From positions 1 through 32,187 of the forward strand of contig WOYW01000008.1 of assembly GCA_011620605.1 (NCBI GenBank): a stretch of 32,187 nt of DNA, in the 5' to 3' direction. A model generated the notes under the pieces. The model saw only the letters and a program-made list of their open reading frames with translations. It searched no databases and was not told the origin of the DNA. The translations under genes and the position numbers were made by a program. Position 1 is the first letter of the stretch. Each line of letters opens with the position of its first letter. Positions 1-7,802 of this stretch are shown here, piece after piece. The stretch comes from Bacteroidales bacterium. Lineage in GTDB: Bacteria > Bacteroidota > Bacteroidia > Bacteroidales > UBA932.

Positions 1-87
1 GCTGTTGTAATTATGAAAACTCAATTGTCATTTACACAAAATAATGTACAGTGCCCGGCAAAAAAACACGGGAGACTTTGCAGCTAT

Positions 88-1173
88 TTATTTCTGTGTC
101 AGCGCTTTAATGAGATCAACTTCTTCCTGTTTGTAGGGTGTGCCGTCTTTGCGGAAGACTTCATGGAACCAGAGTTCAGGGTCAGAGCCGTCGGGAATGG
201 GTTCGTTCCAGGCGTATTTGGTGTTGGATTTTCCTTCCACCAGCCCCCAGTTAATAGCGCCTATCCCTTGTGCTTTTAAGATGGGCATGATGTTGCTGAA
301 CAAGCTGTTATTCCTGCGGGCCATGTATTCCGTACAGATCATGGGCCTGTTGTGTTTTTTCAGGGTGTCAATTGCCTGCTGGTGATTGATTTCATCGCTG
401 TAATTGTGGTAGGTGATGATGTCTGAATTTTCCAGTTGAAATTTGTTGAGGTCCGTCAATCCGTTGTGCCAGACACCGGAAGATACCGGCTGGGATGGAT
501 TCACTTGTCTTGCCCACTTGAATACATTTTGTAACAGGGGTAAAGATTTGTTTTCGTACCCTGAGTTGCCGGGCTCGTTGTACAGATCCCATAAGACGAT
601 CCTTTTATCCTTCTTAAATGTCTTAAGAATGTCTTTTACGTAGGCCTCAAGTACCGGCATGAGGTCAGGTGAAGTAAAAAACAGGTCTCCGGGGTCTCTG
701 ACCCATCCCGAATTATGAACCCCGGGTTTTGGATCAGGTTGTTTTCCGGCACTGTAGGTGGGATTCCAACAATCGTCAAAAAACACAAAAATGGTTGCTA
801 TGTTGTGGGTATTGGCAATCGACAGGTATTCATTCATCCGGTTTTTGAATCCTGATTTGTCTACTTCCCAGGCCACATGATGCAAGTATACCCTCATGCA
901 ATTGAACCCGATACCTTCAGCCCAACCCAATTCCCGGTCAATAGTTTCGGGATCAAAGGTTTCTTCCTGCCAGAATTCCAGTTGATTGATGGCTGTGCTT
1001 GGATTAAAATTGGCGCCTCGCAACCAGGGTTGGTCCTTGGCCCAGGCCTGTGCCTTTTTTTCGGACCATCTTTCATGTTTGCCGAGTGATCCTTGTTCGT
1101 TGCAGGAAAGGAGCAAACATACGGTTAATAGTCCGGCGAAAAAATTCCTGCTTATTTTCAAGTTGTTTATCAT
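88..1173 (-). CDS. GH5-like cellulase-fold glycoside hydrolase lipoprotein
   Basis: The 361-residue product has a lipobox ending LLSC, with the modified cysteine at about residue 24, so it is probably a periplasmic or surface lipoprotein. The body looks like a (beta/alpha)8 clan A glycosidase. YNEP places a likely acid/base glutamate at residue 200, and CTEY places a likely nucleophile at residue 282, with a tryptophan-containing NWG segment after it as in family 5 enzymes. Such proteins are often annotated as beta-xylanase or cellulase-family glycosylhydrolase, but the exact substrate cannot be read here. It is the last gene of a tight minus-strand cluster, 8 bases after the DUF3089 gene, so it is probably cotranscribed with that gene and with fic. 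The family is fairly sure; the GH5 subfamily is not. Confidence 0.8.
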   Translation of the reverse strand: MINNLKISRNFFAGLLTVCLLLSCNEQGSLGKHERWSEKKAQAWAKDQPWLRGANFNPSTAINQLEFWQEETFDPETIDRELGWAEGIGFNCMRVYLHHVAWEVDKSGFKNRMNEYLSIANTHNIATIFVFFDDCWNPTYSAGKQPDPKPGVHNSGWVRDPGDLFFTSPDLMPVLEAYVKDILKTFKKDKRIVLWDLYNEPGNSGYENKSLPLLQNVFKWARQVNPSQPVSSGVWHNGLTDLNKFQLENSDIITYHNYSDEINHQQAIDTLKKHNRPMICTEYMARRNNSLFSNIMPILKAQGIGAINWGLVEGKSNTKYAWNEPIPDGSDPELWFHEVFRKDGTPYKQEEVDLIKALTQK

Positions 1174-1181
1174 AATACCGT

Positions 1182-2195
1182 TTATTTTGCTAAGAATTGT
1201 ATGACTCTCAGTTCGGCATTTTCCCGCAGATCGTAATAATAGAAAGGTATGTCAAAACTGTGATATACTCCCGGACCCATGGAGCCGGAAATCTGATACA
1301 TGGCGTTTTCGTCCACGCTGCTACATTCGATGACCCCTTTGGCCAAATTGATGCGGGCATCGGCAAAACGGGGAGTCATTCCAAAATTTCCCTGATCATC
1401 AACGGGCATATACGAGCCGAGACTTTCCTCTGCTGTAGCAGGTGTTTCGTCTTTTTTCCAGTTTATGGGATTAATGACCAGCCCTACGTCATTTGCCATT
1501 ACAATGTTTGCCCCGGGAGCTAAGGAAGGAGATTGTGTATTGTATGAAATGATGACCCCGGTGTCTTCAGCCCCCTCGGCAAATTTCAGGTGTTGACAGG
1601 AATCCATAAACTCGGCAGTTACCGGGTATCCGATCACATAAGCACACACCATGCATGCGTAAACATCGGGATGATGGGGCATGTATTTCTTAAGCAGGAT
1701 CAACAATACATGGGAACCTTGTGAGTGTCCCACCAGGATGAAGGGTTTCCCCTTATTGTAATTATCAATGTAATGATCAAAAGCGGCAATAACATCTTTA
1801 GCCGGGATGCTGTCAATAACCGCCCAACATTTATCTGCAGGCAGGGTCAAGGTATAGGCGGCATCGGCTTGCCTGTAATAGGGGGCGTAGATGTTCCCTG
1901 CCGTTTCAAAAGCTGTTGCCTGCCTGTCGAACGCACTCTGGGAACCTATTAGCATCATTGGGTGATCGATGGCACAAAAGTTGGGTTCGGCTGGATCTTT
2001 CTTATACCAGGCAGTGGGATACACATAGAAAATATCTACATTTTTTTGGCCATTTACAGGGAGAGACAACCAGTTTTCTGATTGTGAGTAATCAGTGGCC
2101 GGGTTCTGGTCTGTAATGTCTGATGTTTCACACGAATAAAGTGATAGACAGGCGGATGTAGCTAAAAATAAGCTTGTTAAATAAAAGCGGAACAT
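1182..2195 (-). CDS. DUF3089 alpha/beta-hydrolase lipoprotein
   Basis: The 337-residue protein starts with a hydrophobic segment ending LYSC (cysteine 22), giving a lipoprotein signal. Its core matches the DUF3089 family of lipase-like alpha/beta hydrolases. GHSQGS (serine at about 158) is the nucleophile elbow, preceded by a FYVYPT segment typical of the family. It probably hydrolyses an ester outside the cytoplasm, but the substrate is unknown. The start codon lies 2 bases after the fic stop, and the GH5-like gene follows after 8 bases, so the three genes look like one transcription unit. An esterase beside a glycosidase would suit removal of acyl groups from polysaccharide, which is inference only. 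Confidence 0.82.
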   Translation of the reverse strand: MFRFYLTSLFLATSACLSLYSCETSDITDQNPATDYSQSENWLSLPVNGQKNVDIFYVYPTAWYKKDPAEPNFCAIDHPMMLIGSQSAFDRQATAFETAGNIYAPYYRQADAAYTLTLPADKCWAVIDSIPAKDVIAAFDHYIDNYNKGKPFILVGHSQGSHVLLILLKKYMPHHPDVYACMVCAYVIGYPVTAEFMDSCQHLKFAEGAEDTGVIISYNTQSPSLAPGANIVMANDVGLVINPINWKKDETPATAEESLGSYMPVDDQGNFGMTPRFADARINLAKGVIECSSVDENAMYQISGSMGPGVYHSFDIPFYYYDLRENAELRVIQFLAK

Positions 2196-2197
2196 GG

Positions 2198-3280
2198 TTA
2201 ATGTTTAAGTATTTCAATCAGTTCTCTATTGATATAAAGTGTTTCTCTGCCTACTTTTTGTGATTCCAGAATTCCTGTTTTTTCCAGTTCCTTTAAATAT
2301 CTGGAGGCGGCTTTTCTCTCAACACCCAATCTGTTTACTACAAAATCAATTTTCGAGTATGGTTGCTCAAAGAGGAGTTCTACAAGCTCTTTTCTGTAAA
2401 TCTTAGGTGATTCATTTTTAACTTTTATGATTGTTTTGTCTAAAAGATCTTTAATGTTGATTATTCTGGAAGTCGTGTCTTGCGATGTTTTTTCAATTGC
2501 TTTTAGCATAAACATGATCCAGTTTTCCCACATCCCATCATGATTTGTCCTGTTTAACAAACGATAATATTCTGATTTGTTTTCAATTATGTAAGAGCTT
2601 AAATATAAGATCGGTATATCAAGCAATCCGTTAAGTATCAAGTAAAGAATATTTAAAATTCTACCGGTCCTACCGTTCCCGTCATAAAATGGGTGAATAC
2701 TTTCAAATTGAAAATGTAAAATGGCGAGGTTAATTAATGGGGATAATTCATTATCCGTTTGATTGTAATGATTTATAAAATTCGTTAATAAATCTTGGAT
2801 ATCAGATTTATCCTGTGGTGGAGTATAGACAATTTTCCCGGTTCTGTCATTCTTTAACACTGTGACGGGTGTGCTCCTAATTCCTGCGGTATTATTAACT
2901 AATTCCTGTTGGATACTTATGATATCATTTACTTTGATAAATCCTTGCTTTTTTGCGATTTCATAACCATAAAAAATGGCCTTTCTATAATTGACAACTT
3001 CTTTAGTTTCGGGTGATATCTTTGACTTGTTAAAAGTTAGTGCTTTATAAAGCTCGTCCTGAGTTGTAATAATATTTTCAATTTCAGAACTGACTTTCGC
3101 TTCTTGAAGTACAATCGCATTTATCAACATAGACTGATTGGGTATAGTCTTAGCAATTCCTTTCAGTTCAGCTAATACCGCAGTTGATTTGTTGGTTTGT
3201 CGTAAAATCTCAATAGTTTCCACTTTTTCTCTTGGTGGTGGAAGATAATCAAGTGTAGAATGTGGTGTGTTTTGTCCCAT
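2198..3280 (-). CDS. Fic family protein, class II, with C-terminal winged helix
   Basis: The 360-residue protein has the complete Fic signature HPFYDGNGRTGR, with catalytic histidine at about 196 and GNGR at 201-204. This predicts transfer of AMP or a related nucleotide onto a protein target. An SSEIEN segment at 64-69 fits the N-terminal inhibitory motif (S/T)xxxE(G/N) of class II Fic proteins, so activity is probably held off by its own helix. The last ~70 residues look like a winged helix-turn-helix used for DNA binding. The gene is visibly richer in A+T than the glycosidase genes around it, suggesting separate acquisition. It heads a minus-strand cluster, with the next start only 2 bases after its stop. 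It is not obviously paired with an antitoxin gene; inhibition appears to be in cis. Confidence 0.93.
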   Translation of the reverse strand: MGQNTPHSTLDYLPPPREKVETIEILRQTNKSTAVLAELKGIAKTIPNQSMLINAIVLQEAKVSSEIENIITTQDELYKALTFNKSKISPETKEVVNYRKAIFYGYEIAKKQGFIKVNDIISIQQELVNNTAGIRSTPVTVLKNDRTGKIVYTPPQDKSDIQDLLTNFINHYNQTDNELSPLINLAILHFQFESIHPFYDGNGRTGRILNILYLILNGLLDIPILYLSSYIIENKSEYYRLLNRTNHDGMWENWIMFMLKAIEKTSQDTTSRIINIKDLLDKTIIKVKNESPKIYRKELVELLFEQPYSKIDFVVNRLGVERKAASRYLKELEKTGILESQKVGRETLYINRELIEILKH

Positions 3281-3321
3281 ATCTTCTCAATTTGTCCCAA
3301 AAATACAAAAATTGGTACAAA
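3271..3321. promoter_or_regulatory. Repeated TTTGTCCCA sites over the fic start
   Basis: TTTGTCCCA occurs at 3271-3279 and again at 3291-3299, exactly 20 bp apart in the same direction. An inverted near-copy TGGTACAAA lies at 3313-3321. The first copy covers the fic start codon. The spacing of two helical turns and the winged helix at the Fic C-terminus make an autoregulatory operator plausible, but chance in A+T-rich DNA is not excluded. Confidence 0.3.
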
Positions 3322-3354
3322 TAACACTATTTAAAATGATTCTTTTTGTAATTC

Positions 3355-3666
3355 TTAAGCATTTTTCCGATCTACTGCTTGTCGTTCTATTACGTTTTTC
3401 CTGGGAAGTATGGCGTGTATTAGGGCGTTGTTGTAGTTGTATTCGGAAATTGCAACCCAATCACCGACAGCCGGGAAATCAGCCCGGCTGTCAGCGGTGA
3501 ATCTCAGGTTGCCAATTATTTCGCTATCGTATTCATTGTCTGCTGTTTTTACGAGGTACCTTTCCTTGTGTTCGGAAATAACACGTCCTACGGCAAACAG
3601 ATCAAGCTGTTTCTCCTTTCTGTAGTTATCCAATGCGGGATAGTATCCCAGATCTTCAAGTGTCAT
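3355..3666 (-). pseudogene. rsgA: rsgA remnant: N-terminal domain only
   Basis: Starting from the ATG at 3666, the 103-residue frame matches the N-terminal OB-fold region of the ribosome small subunit-dependent GTPase RsgA. It includes GRVISEHKERY, GNLRFTADSRADFPAVGDWV and ILPRKNVIERQAV. It stops just after ERQAV, where the circularly permuted GTPase domain should begin, so the G motifs and the C-terminal zinc domain are missing. Intact RsgA is roughly 300-350 residues. The start overlaps the end of the upstream methyltransferase gene by 11 bases, so it may still be translated by coupling. It could give a small OB-fold peptide, but the simplest reading is a 3'-truncated gene. Confidence 0.8.
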
Positions 3667-4432
3667 TTTTTTTACCGATATAAAAGGCATAACCGTAGTA
3701 TTTGTTGTATTGCCTGTACAATTGTTCTTCATGCCTTTGGTAGGCAATCAATTCTTCTGCAAATTTATTTCCGGCGTGTTCTCTGAGGAAGCTTTCCTGA
3801 ATCAATCCTTGTGGATCATAAAAATGTTCCGTCCAGCAATGATCCGGCAGAATGAAAGTTGCTACGGGAATGTACCCTGATTTCTGCAATTGAGTCACCT
3901 TGTTAGCAACAGTGTCAATGCCGGGGTAAGCGTCCATCCAAAACTTTTCAATTTCTTCTGGTCGTTCTTCGGTGAACCAGGATGCTTCTGATACGGCTAT
4001 AAACCCATTCTTTTTTAAGAATTTACGCCATTCAAGGAGACCTTTTTCAAAGCCGATGTTGTAGATGGCACCTTCGCACCAGATCAGATCCAGTTCTTCG
4101 TCATTAAAAGGCAGGTTGTCCATTGAACCGACAATGCATTGCACTCTTTTTTGAAGATTTAATCCTTTCGCATTGTCATTAAACAGATTAACAAAGGTGG
4201 GAAAAAGGTCTACGCCTGTTATCTTTCCCCCAGTATGACCGGCTAAAACCATTGTTTGTCCTCCCGTTCCGCATCCGATATCGGCAATATGCGAATTTGC
4301 AGATAAATTATCTATGAAGTTTAATGCTTTACAGGTTACTTCAGGACTGCCCGGGCCCTGACGTTTTGTTTTTGAAAAGTATTCAACAATAAGATGCACG
4401 TCAAATTCGTGAATTGAATGATTCTCAATCAT
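3656..4432 (-). CDS. Class I SAM-dependent methyltransferase
   Basis: The product is about 258 residues from the ATG at 4432; an in-frame upstream start at 4465 would add 11 residues, but MIENHS is the more likely start. [11 protein letters not shown] at about 50-60 is the glycine-rich SAM-binding motif I, GVDLFP carries the acidic residue at the end of strand 2, and [14 protein letters not shown] fits the later core strands. No membrane segment is present, so it acts in the cytoplasm, probably on a small molecule. Its 3' end overlaps the rsgA remnant by 11 bases in another frame. Substrate unknown. Confidence 0.85.
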   Translation of the reverse strand: MIENHSIHEFDVHLIVEYFSKTKRQGPGSPEVTCKALNFIDNLSANSHIADIGCGTGGQTMVLAGHTGGKITGVDLFPTFVNLFNDNAKGLNLQKRVQCIVGSMDNLPFNDEELDLIWCEGAIYNIGFEKGLLEWRKFLKKNGFIAVSEASWFTEERPEEIEKFWMDAYPGIDTVANKVTQLQKSGYIPVATFILPDHCWTEHFYDPQGLIQESFLREHAGNKFAEELIAYQRHEEQLYRQYNKYYGYAFYIGKKNDT

Positions 4433-4511
4433 TATGTTTAATTTTTGTGGCTGATATGATACCATAAAGTTCTCATAATCAGACCAGTGTAAATAATATA
4501 AATGTAAAAAT

Positions 4512-4537
4512 AACTCTGACAGGAAATTGTCTGAGTT
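4512..4537. repeat. Short imperfect hairpin
   Basis: Arms AACTCTGACA (4512-4521) and TGTCTGAGTT (4528-4537) pair at 9 of 10 positions around a 6-base loop. The hairpin lies between the divergent methyltransferase and GH30 genes. Function unknown. Confidence 0.5.
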
Positions 4538-4546
4538 TCATATGGG

Positions 4547-4576
4547 ATAATCAAAGTCTTTTAGGACTTTGATTAT
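4547..4576. repeat. Perfect 12-bp inverted repeat hairpin
   Basis: ATAATCAAAGTC (4547-4558) and GACTTTGATTAT (4565-4576) are perfect reverse complements separated by TTTTAG. There is no long T run on either side, and both flanking genes point away, so a terminator role is not evident. A protein-binding site or a leader structure is possible. Confidence 0.6.
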
Positions 4577-4731
4577 TTACTTCACCGAATCCGAATAAAT
4601 TTTGAGCATCCAAAAATTTTACATTACAAATATACGTCAAATTGTAATATCAAAGCATTTGAAATGAAATATGCGAAAGATCGCTAATTTATGAGAAAAG
4701 AAGTAACTTGCTTCCAAAAGCGAGTCATAAT

Positions 4732-6204
4732 ATGAAACTGAATAAAATTTTGATATTCATCCTTAGCGGAATTTTCTCTTTGATAGTAGCCGGAAGTTGC
4801 GATAACCAGGGCAATGGCACCAAGCCGCCTCCTACGGTTATACCTCCGGAGTTAGACATAGAATCTGTGGTTTATCTTTCAAAACCGGACGGCTCGGCAA
4901 AATTCGAATTGCAGGAGGGGCTTCTAAAAAAAGTCGCCAATCCCTATTTGCCAACCATTCAGGTGGATACGAATCAGAAATACCAGCAGATAGACGGTTT
5001 TGGGTTCAGCCTGACGGGAGGGAGTGCCAAGTTGCTGTGGTCCATGAGCAGTGATGCCAGGGCTGAAATTCTTGAACAACTGTTTGGTGTAGGAGAGAAT
5101 GGGATAGGAACAAGTTATTTGAGGATTAGCATAGGCTCATCGGATCTGGATGAGTATACTTTTTCCTACAACAGTACCTCGGGCGATGTGGATATGAATG
5201 ATTTTGATCTGGGTTACGACCGCAGGTACCTGATTCCTGTTCTCAAGAGCATATTGAACATCAATCCCGACATCCGGTTGATGGCATCCCCGTGGTCTGC
5301 CCCGGTATGGATGAAAACCAATAATGCAACGGTAGGGGGGCGTTTAAAAACGGAGTACTACCGGGCCTATGCGCTTTATTTTGTGAAGTACGTTCAGCAA
5401 ATGAAAGCCGAGGGGATTGTCATAGATGCTGTCACGATCCAGAATGAACCGCTTCACGGCGGGAACAATCCCAGTATGGAAATGAGTCCCGTCGAGCAGT
5501 TGACCTTTGTTAAGGATTACCTGGGGCCTGCTTTTGAGACCAACCATATTGAAACGAAAATTGTGATCTATGATCATAATTGCGACCGCCCGGATTATCC
5601 CCTGACCGTACTGGCCAATGAGGAAGCAAAAAGTTACATAGACGGTACGGCGTTTCATCTTTATGGCGGCAATATCAGTTCCATGTCTACAATCCATGAT
5701 GCGCACCCTGATAAATCACTGTATTTTACCGAGCAATGGATAGGGGCGCCCGGTAATTTTGCTGAGGATGTAAAATGGCACATTCGTGAGGTCGTTATTG
5801 GTTCCATGCGCAACTGGAGCAGGATTGCTTTGGAATGGAACCTTGCCTCAGATCCCAACACCGGTATACACACTCCCGGAGGTTGCACCACCTGTCTGGG
5901 GGCCATAACCATAGACGGCAATAAGGTTACTCTTAACCCGGCCTGGTACATCATTGCTCATGCCTCCAAATATGTACGTCCCGGCTCTGTTCGCGTAGAG
6001 TCCGCCTATTCGGGCAATCCGGACGATCTGCCCAACGTAGCCTTCCTAACCCCTGACAACGGGGTTGTGTTGCTGATCCTGAATAACATAGACAGGAAAC
6101 AAACGTTTAATATTGATATTCACGGCACCTCTTTCAGCACCGAACTCGGGGCCGGAGAAGTGGCTACGATTGGGGTGCGTTGCACACATTGTTCGTCTGG
6201 TTGA
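4732..6204 (+). CDS. GH30 family glycoside hydrolase lipoprotein
   Basis: I chose the ATG at 4732 because it gives a clean lipoprotein signal ending AGSC (cysteine 23); an in-frame start at 4708 would add eight odd residues. The 490-residue protein has the GH30 pattern. IDGFGFSLTGGSA opens the barrel domain, IQNEP gives the acid/base glutamate at about 239, and YFTEQW gives the nucleophile at about 334. A beta-sandwich tail includes GVVLLILNN and GAGEVATIG. GH30 members hydrolyse beta-glucans, xylans or glucosylceramide; the layout is closest to the glucosylceramidase/beta-1,6-glucanase-like branch. The last nine residues and the stop codon come from the inverted-repeat element starting at 6175, so the native C-terminus has been replaced or slightly trimmed. 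Probably exported and active on beta-glucan. Confidence 0.88.
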   Translation: MKLNKILIFILSGIFSLIVAGSCDNQGNGTKPPPTVIPPELDIESVVYLSKPDGSAKFELQEGLLKKVANPYLPTIQVDTNQKYQQIDGFGFSLTGGSAKLLWSMSSDARAEILEQLFGVGENGIGTSYLRISIGSSDLDEYTFSYNSTSGDVDMNDFDLGYDRRYLIPVLKSILNINPDIRLMASPWSAPVWMKTNNATVGGRLKTEYYRAYALYFVKYVQQMKAEGIVIDAVTIQNEPLHGGNNPSMEMSPVEQLTFVKDYLGPAFETNHIETKIVIYDHNCDRPDYPLTVLANEEAKSYIDGTAFHLYGGNISSMSTIHDAHPDKSLYFTEQWIGAPGNFAEDVKWHIREVVIGSMRNWSRIALEWNLASDPNTGIHTPGGCTTCLGAITIDGNKVTLNPAWYIIAHASKYVRPGSVRVESAYSGNPDDLPNVAFLTPDNGVVLLILNNIDRKQTFNIDIHGTSFSTELGAGEVATIGVRCTHCSSG

Positions 6205-6293
6205 TAATCAATCAGTTACGAAAATCAACCCCCCGGGGGTCGATTTTCGCAACTCCCTCATACTGAGGCAAACGAACAATGTGTGCAACGCAC
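6175..6293. repeat. Cloverleaf inverted-repeat element, copy A
   Basis: The outer arms begin GTGCGTTGCACAC at 6175 and end with its complement at 6293; about 24 of 25 outer positions pair. Inside are a left hairpin (6200-6212), a 41-nt central palindrome (6214-6254, 18 of 20 pairs) and a right hairpin CCTCA-TAC-TGAGG (6256-6268). The layout matches the element at 7653-7785. The left end overlaps the last codons of the GH30 gene. It could also act as a transcription stop after GH30. Confidence 0.85.
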
Positions 6294-6323
6294 GTAAGTG
6301 CGTCTTAATAAAAATGAAATAAA

Positions 6324-7649
6324 ATGAAAAAAATTGTATTTGCTGTTTTAGCGCTGTTCTTATTGTGGCAGGCTGCCCCGGCTCAGGATAAAAATTTTGA
6401 CAAAGAAAAGCTGGATGCTTATTTTGATGCTATTGAAGCCGCCGACCGCTTTTGGGGCTCGGTAGCACTGTCCCTGAGCGGAGAGGTGATCTACAGGCGG
6501 TCGGTGGGATACTCGGACTATGAGAACGGGAAGAATGCCCGCGAAGGCTCCAAATACCGCATCGGCTCCATCTCCAAAACTTTCACCTCGGTCCTTGTCA
6601 TGAAAGCCTTCGAACAAGGGAAGCTGGCACTGGGCCAGACGATCGATGCATTTTTTCCTTCCGTGCCAAACGCCGGGAAGATCACCATCCGGCACCTGTT
6701 ATCCCACCGGAGCGGCATTCACAACTTCACCGATGATCCCGATTACCTGACATGGAATGCCGAGCCGAGGACCGAGTCGCAGATGGTGGCGCTGATTGCC
6801 GAACGCGGGAGTGATTTTGAACCCGGCAGCGGCGTTCGTTACAGCAATTCCAATTTTGTCCTGCTGACCTTTATTCTGGAGAAAGTCTTTGCAGCTCCCT
6901 ATGCAGAACTTTTGCGTCAATATATTTGCGAGCCGTTGGGACTGGACAATACGTATATGGGAGGTCTTATTGATCCCGGGAAAAACGAATGCCAATCTTA
7001 CCGCTATCTGGGCGGTTGGACATTAATGACCCAGACTCATCCGTCAATTCCCATGGGAGCCGGAAGTGTTGTTTCCACCCCGGAAGATCTGAATGCATTT
7101 GCCCATGCCCTGTTTTCAGGCCGGTTGGTTAAGCCTGAAAGCCTGGAAATGATGAAGACCATAGAGGACGGCTTTGGCATGGGATTGTTCATAACCCCGT
7201 TTTACGACAAAAGAGGTTACGGACACACGGGCGGAATAGACGGATTTGGGGCGGTCTTTACCTATTTCCCCGATGACAACCTTGCATACTCTTTAACATC
7301 TAACGCAGCCAATTTTAATAAAAACGATGTTTCCATAGCCGTACTGAGTGCCTTCTACGGGAAGTCTTACGAAATCCCTGAATTTGTTACCTATCCTGTG
7401 GATCCTGCAGATCTGGACCAATATACCGGTACCTATTCATCCTACGACGTTCCTTTGAAGATCACCATTTCCCGGGTCAACAATTCATTGATAGCCCTGG
7501 CCACCGATCAAAGTGCATTCCCCCTGGAACCGTTTGATAAAGACAAGTTTCAATACGAAGTGGAAGGTGTGGTTCTGGAATTTGACCCCTCCGAAAAAGC
7601 CATGATTCTGAAGCAGCGCGGTGCCGAGTTGGAGTTTTTTAAGGATTGA
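6324..7649 (+). CDS. Serine hydrolase, beta-lactamase/PBP4*-like
   Basis: The 441-residue protein has an ordinary signal peptide (cleavage likely after APA, about residue 20), so it is periplasmic or secreted. Class C beta-lactamase-type motifs are complete and in order: SISK (serine 82, lysine 85), YSN (173-175) and HTGG (from 301). A C-terminal lipocalin-like segment (roughly 355-441), including YTGTYSSYDVPLKITI, is common in these proteins. Many relatives are D-amino acid peptidases or esterases rather than antibiotic-destroying enzymes, so resistance should not be assumed. The gene stands alone between two copies of the cloverleaf repeat, 30 bases after one and a few bases before the other. 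Confidence 0.9.
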   Translation: MKKIVFAVLALFLLWQAAPAQDKNFDKEKLDAYFDAIEAADRFWGSVALSLSGEVIYRRSVGYSDYENGKNAREGSKYRIGSISKTFTSVLVMKAFEQGKLALGQTIDAFFPSVPNAGKITIRHLLSHRSGIHNFTDDPDYLTWNAEPRTESQMVALIAERGSDFEPGSGVRYSNSNFVLLTFILEKVFAAPYAELLRQYICEPLGLDNTYMGGLIDPGKNECQSYRYLGGWTLMTQTHPSIPMGAGSVVSTPEDLNAFAHALFSGRLVKPESLEMMKTIEDGFGMGLFITPFYDKRGYGHTGGIDGFGAVFTYFPDDNLAYSLTSNAANFNKNDVSIAVLSAFYGKSYEIPEFVTYPVDPADLDQYTGTYSSYDVPLKITISRVNNSLIALATDQSAFPLEPFDKDKFQYEVEGVVLEFDPSEKAMILKQRGAELEFFKD

Positions 7650-7652
7650 ATG

Positions 7653-7785
7653 AAAAAGGGTGCGTTGCACACATGATTCGTTTGATTGAGAATCAATCAG
7701 TTACTAAAATCGACCCCCCGGGGGTCGATTTTAGTAACTCCCTCATACTGAGGCAAACGAACGATGTGTGCAACGCACCCTTTTT
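7653..7785. repeat. Cloverleaf inverted-repeat element, copy B
   Basis: The outer arms 7653-7684 and 7754-7785 pair at 30 of 32 positions and carry the GTGCGTTGCACAC end motif. Inside are a left hairpin (7685-7697), a perfect 20+1+20 central palindrome (7699-7739) and a right hairpin CCTCA-TAC-TGAGG (7741-7753). Almost no bases are left unpaired at the junction. The plus strand leaves the stem with a run of T, so it probably terminates the serine hydrolase transcript. Confidence 0.9.
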
Positions 7786-7788
7786 TCC

Positions 7789-7796
7789 TATCTTTG
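7789..7796 (+). promoter_or_regulatory. Candidate -7 box TATCTTTG
   Basis: TATCTTTG fits the Bacteroidota -7 consensus TAnnTTTG. It begins three bases after the T run (7781-7786) at the right end of repeat copy B and ends six bases before the ATG at 7803, so the transcript would be nearly leaderless. No clear TTTG -33 box is seen at the expected distance. Confidence 0.4.
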
Positions 7797-7802
7797 CAAC
7801 CT

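Noticed and set aside
2198..3280. Fic/DOC toxin-antitoxin pair
   Set aside because: No small partner gene is seen; the SSEIEN motif indicates inhibition within the same protein.
4547..4576. Rho-independent terminator
   Set aside because: Stem is perfect, but no T run follows and the flanking genes diverge from it.
6324..7649. Antibiotic-resistance beta-lactamase
   Set aside because: The motifs only show the serine hydrolase fold; family members are mostly peptidases or esterases, and the C-terminal lipocalin-like segment favours that.
7653..7785. Cloverleaf repeat as a tRNA gene
   Set aside because: Arm lengths do not fit tRNA, there is no T-loop or anticodon arm pattern, and the central arm is 20 bp.
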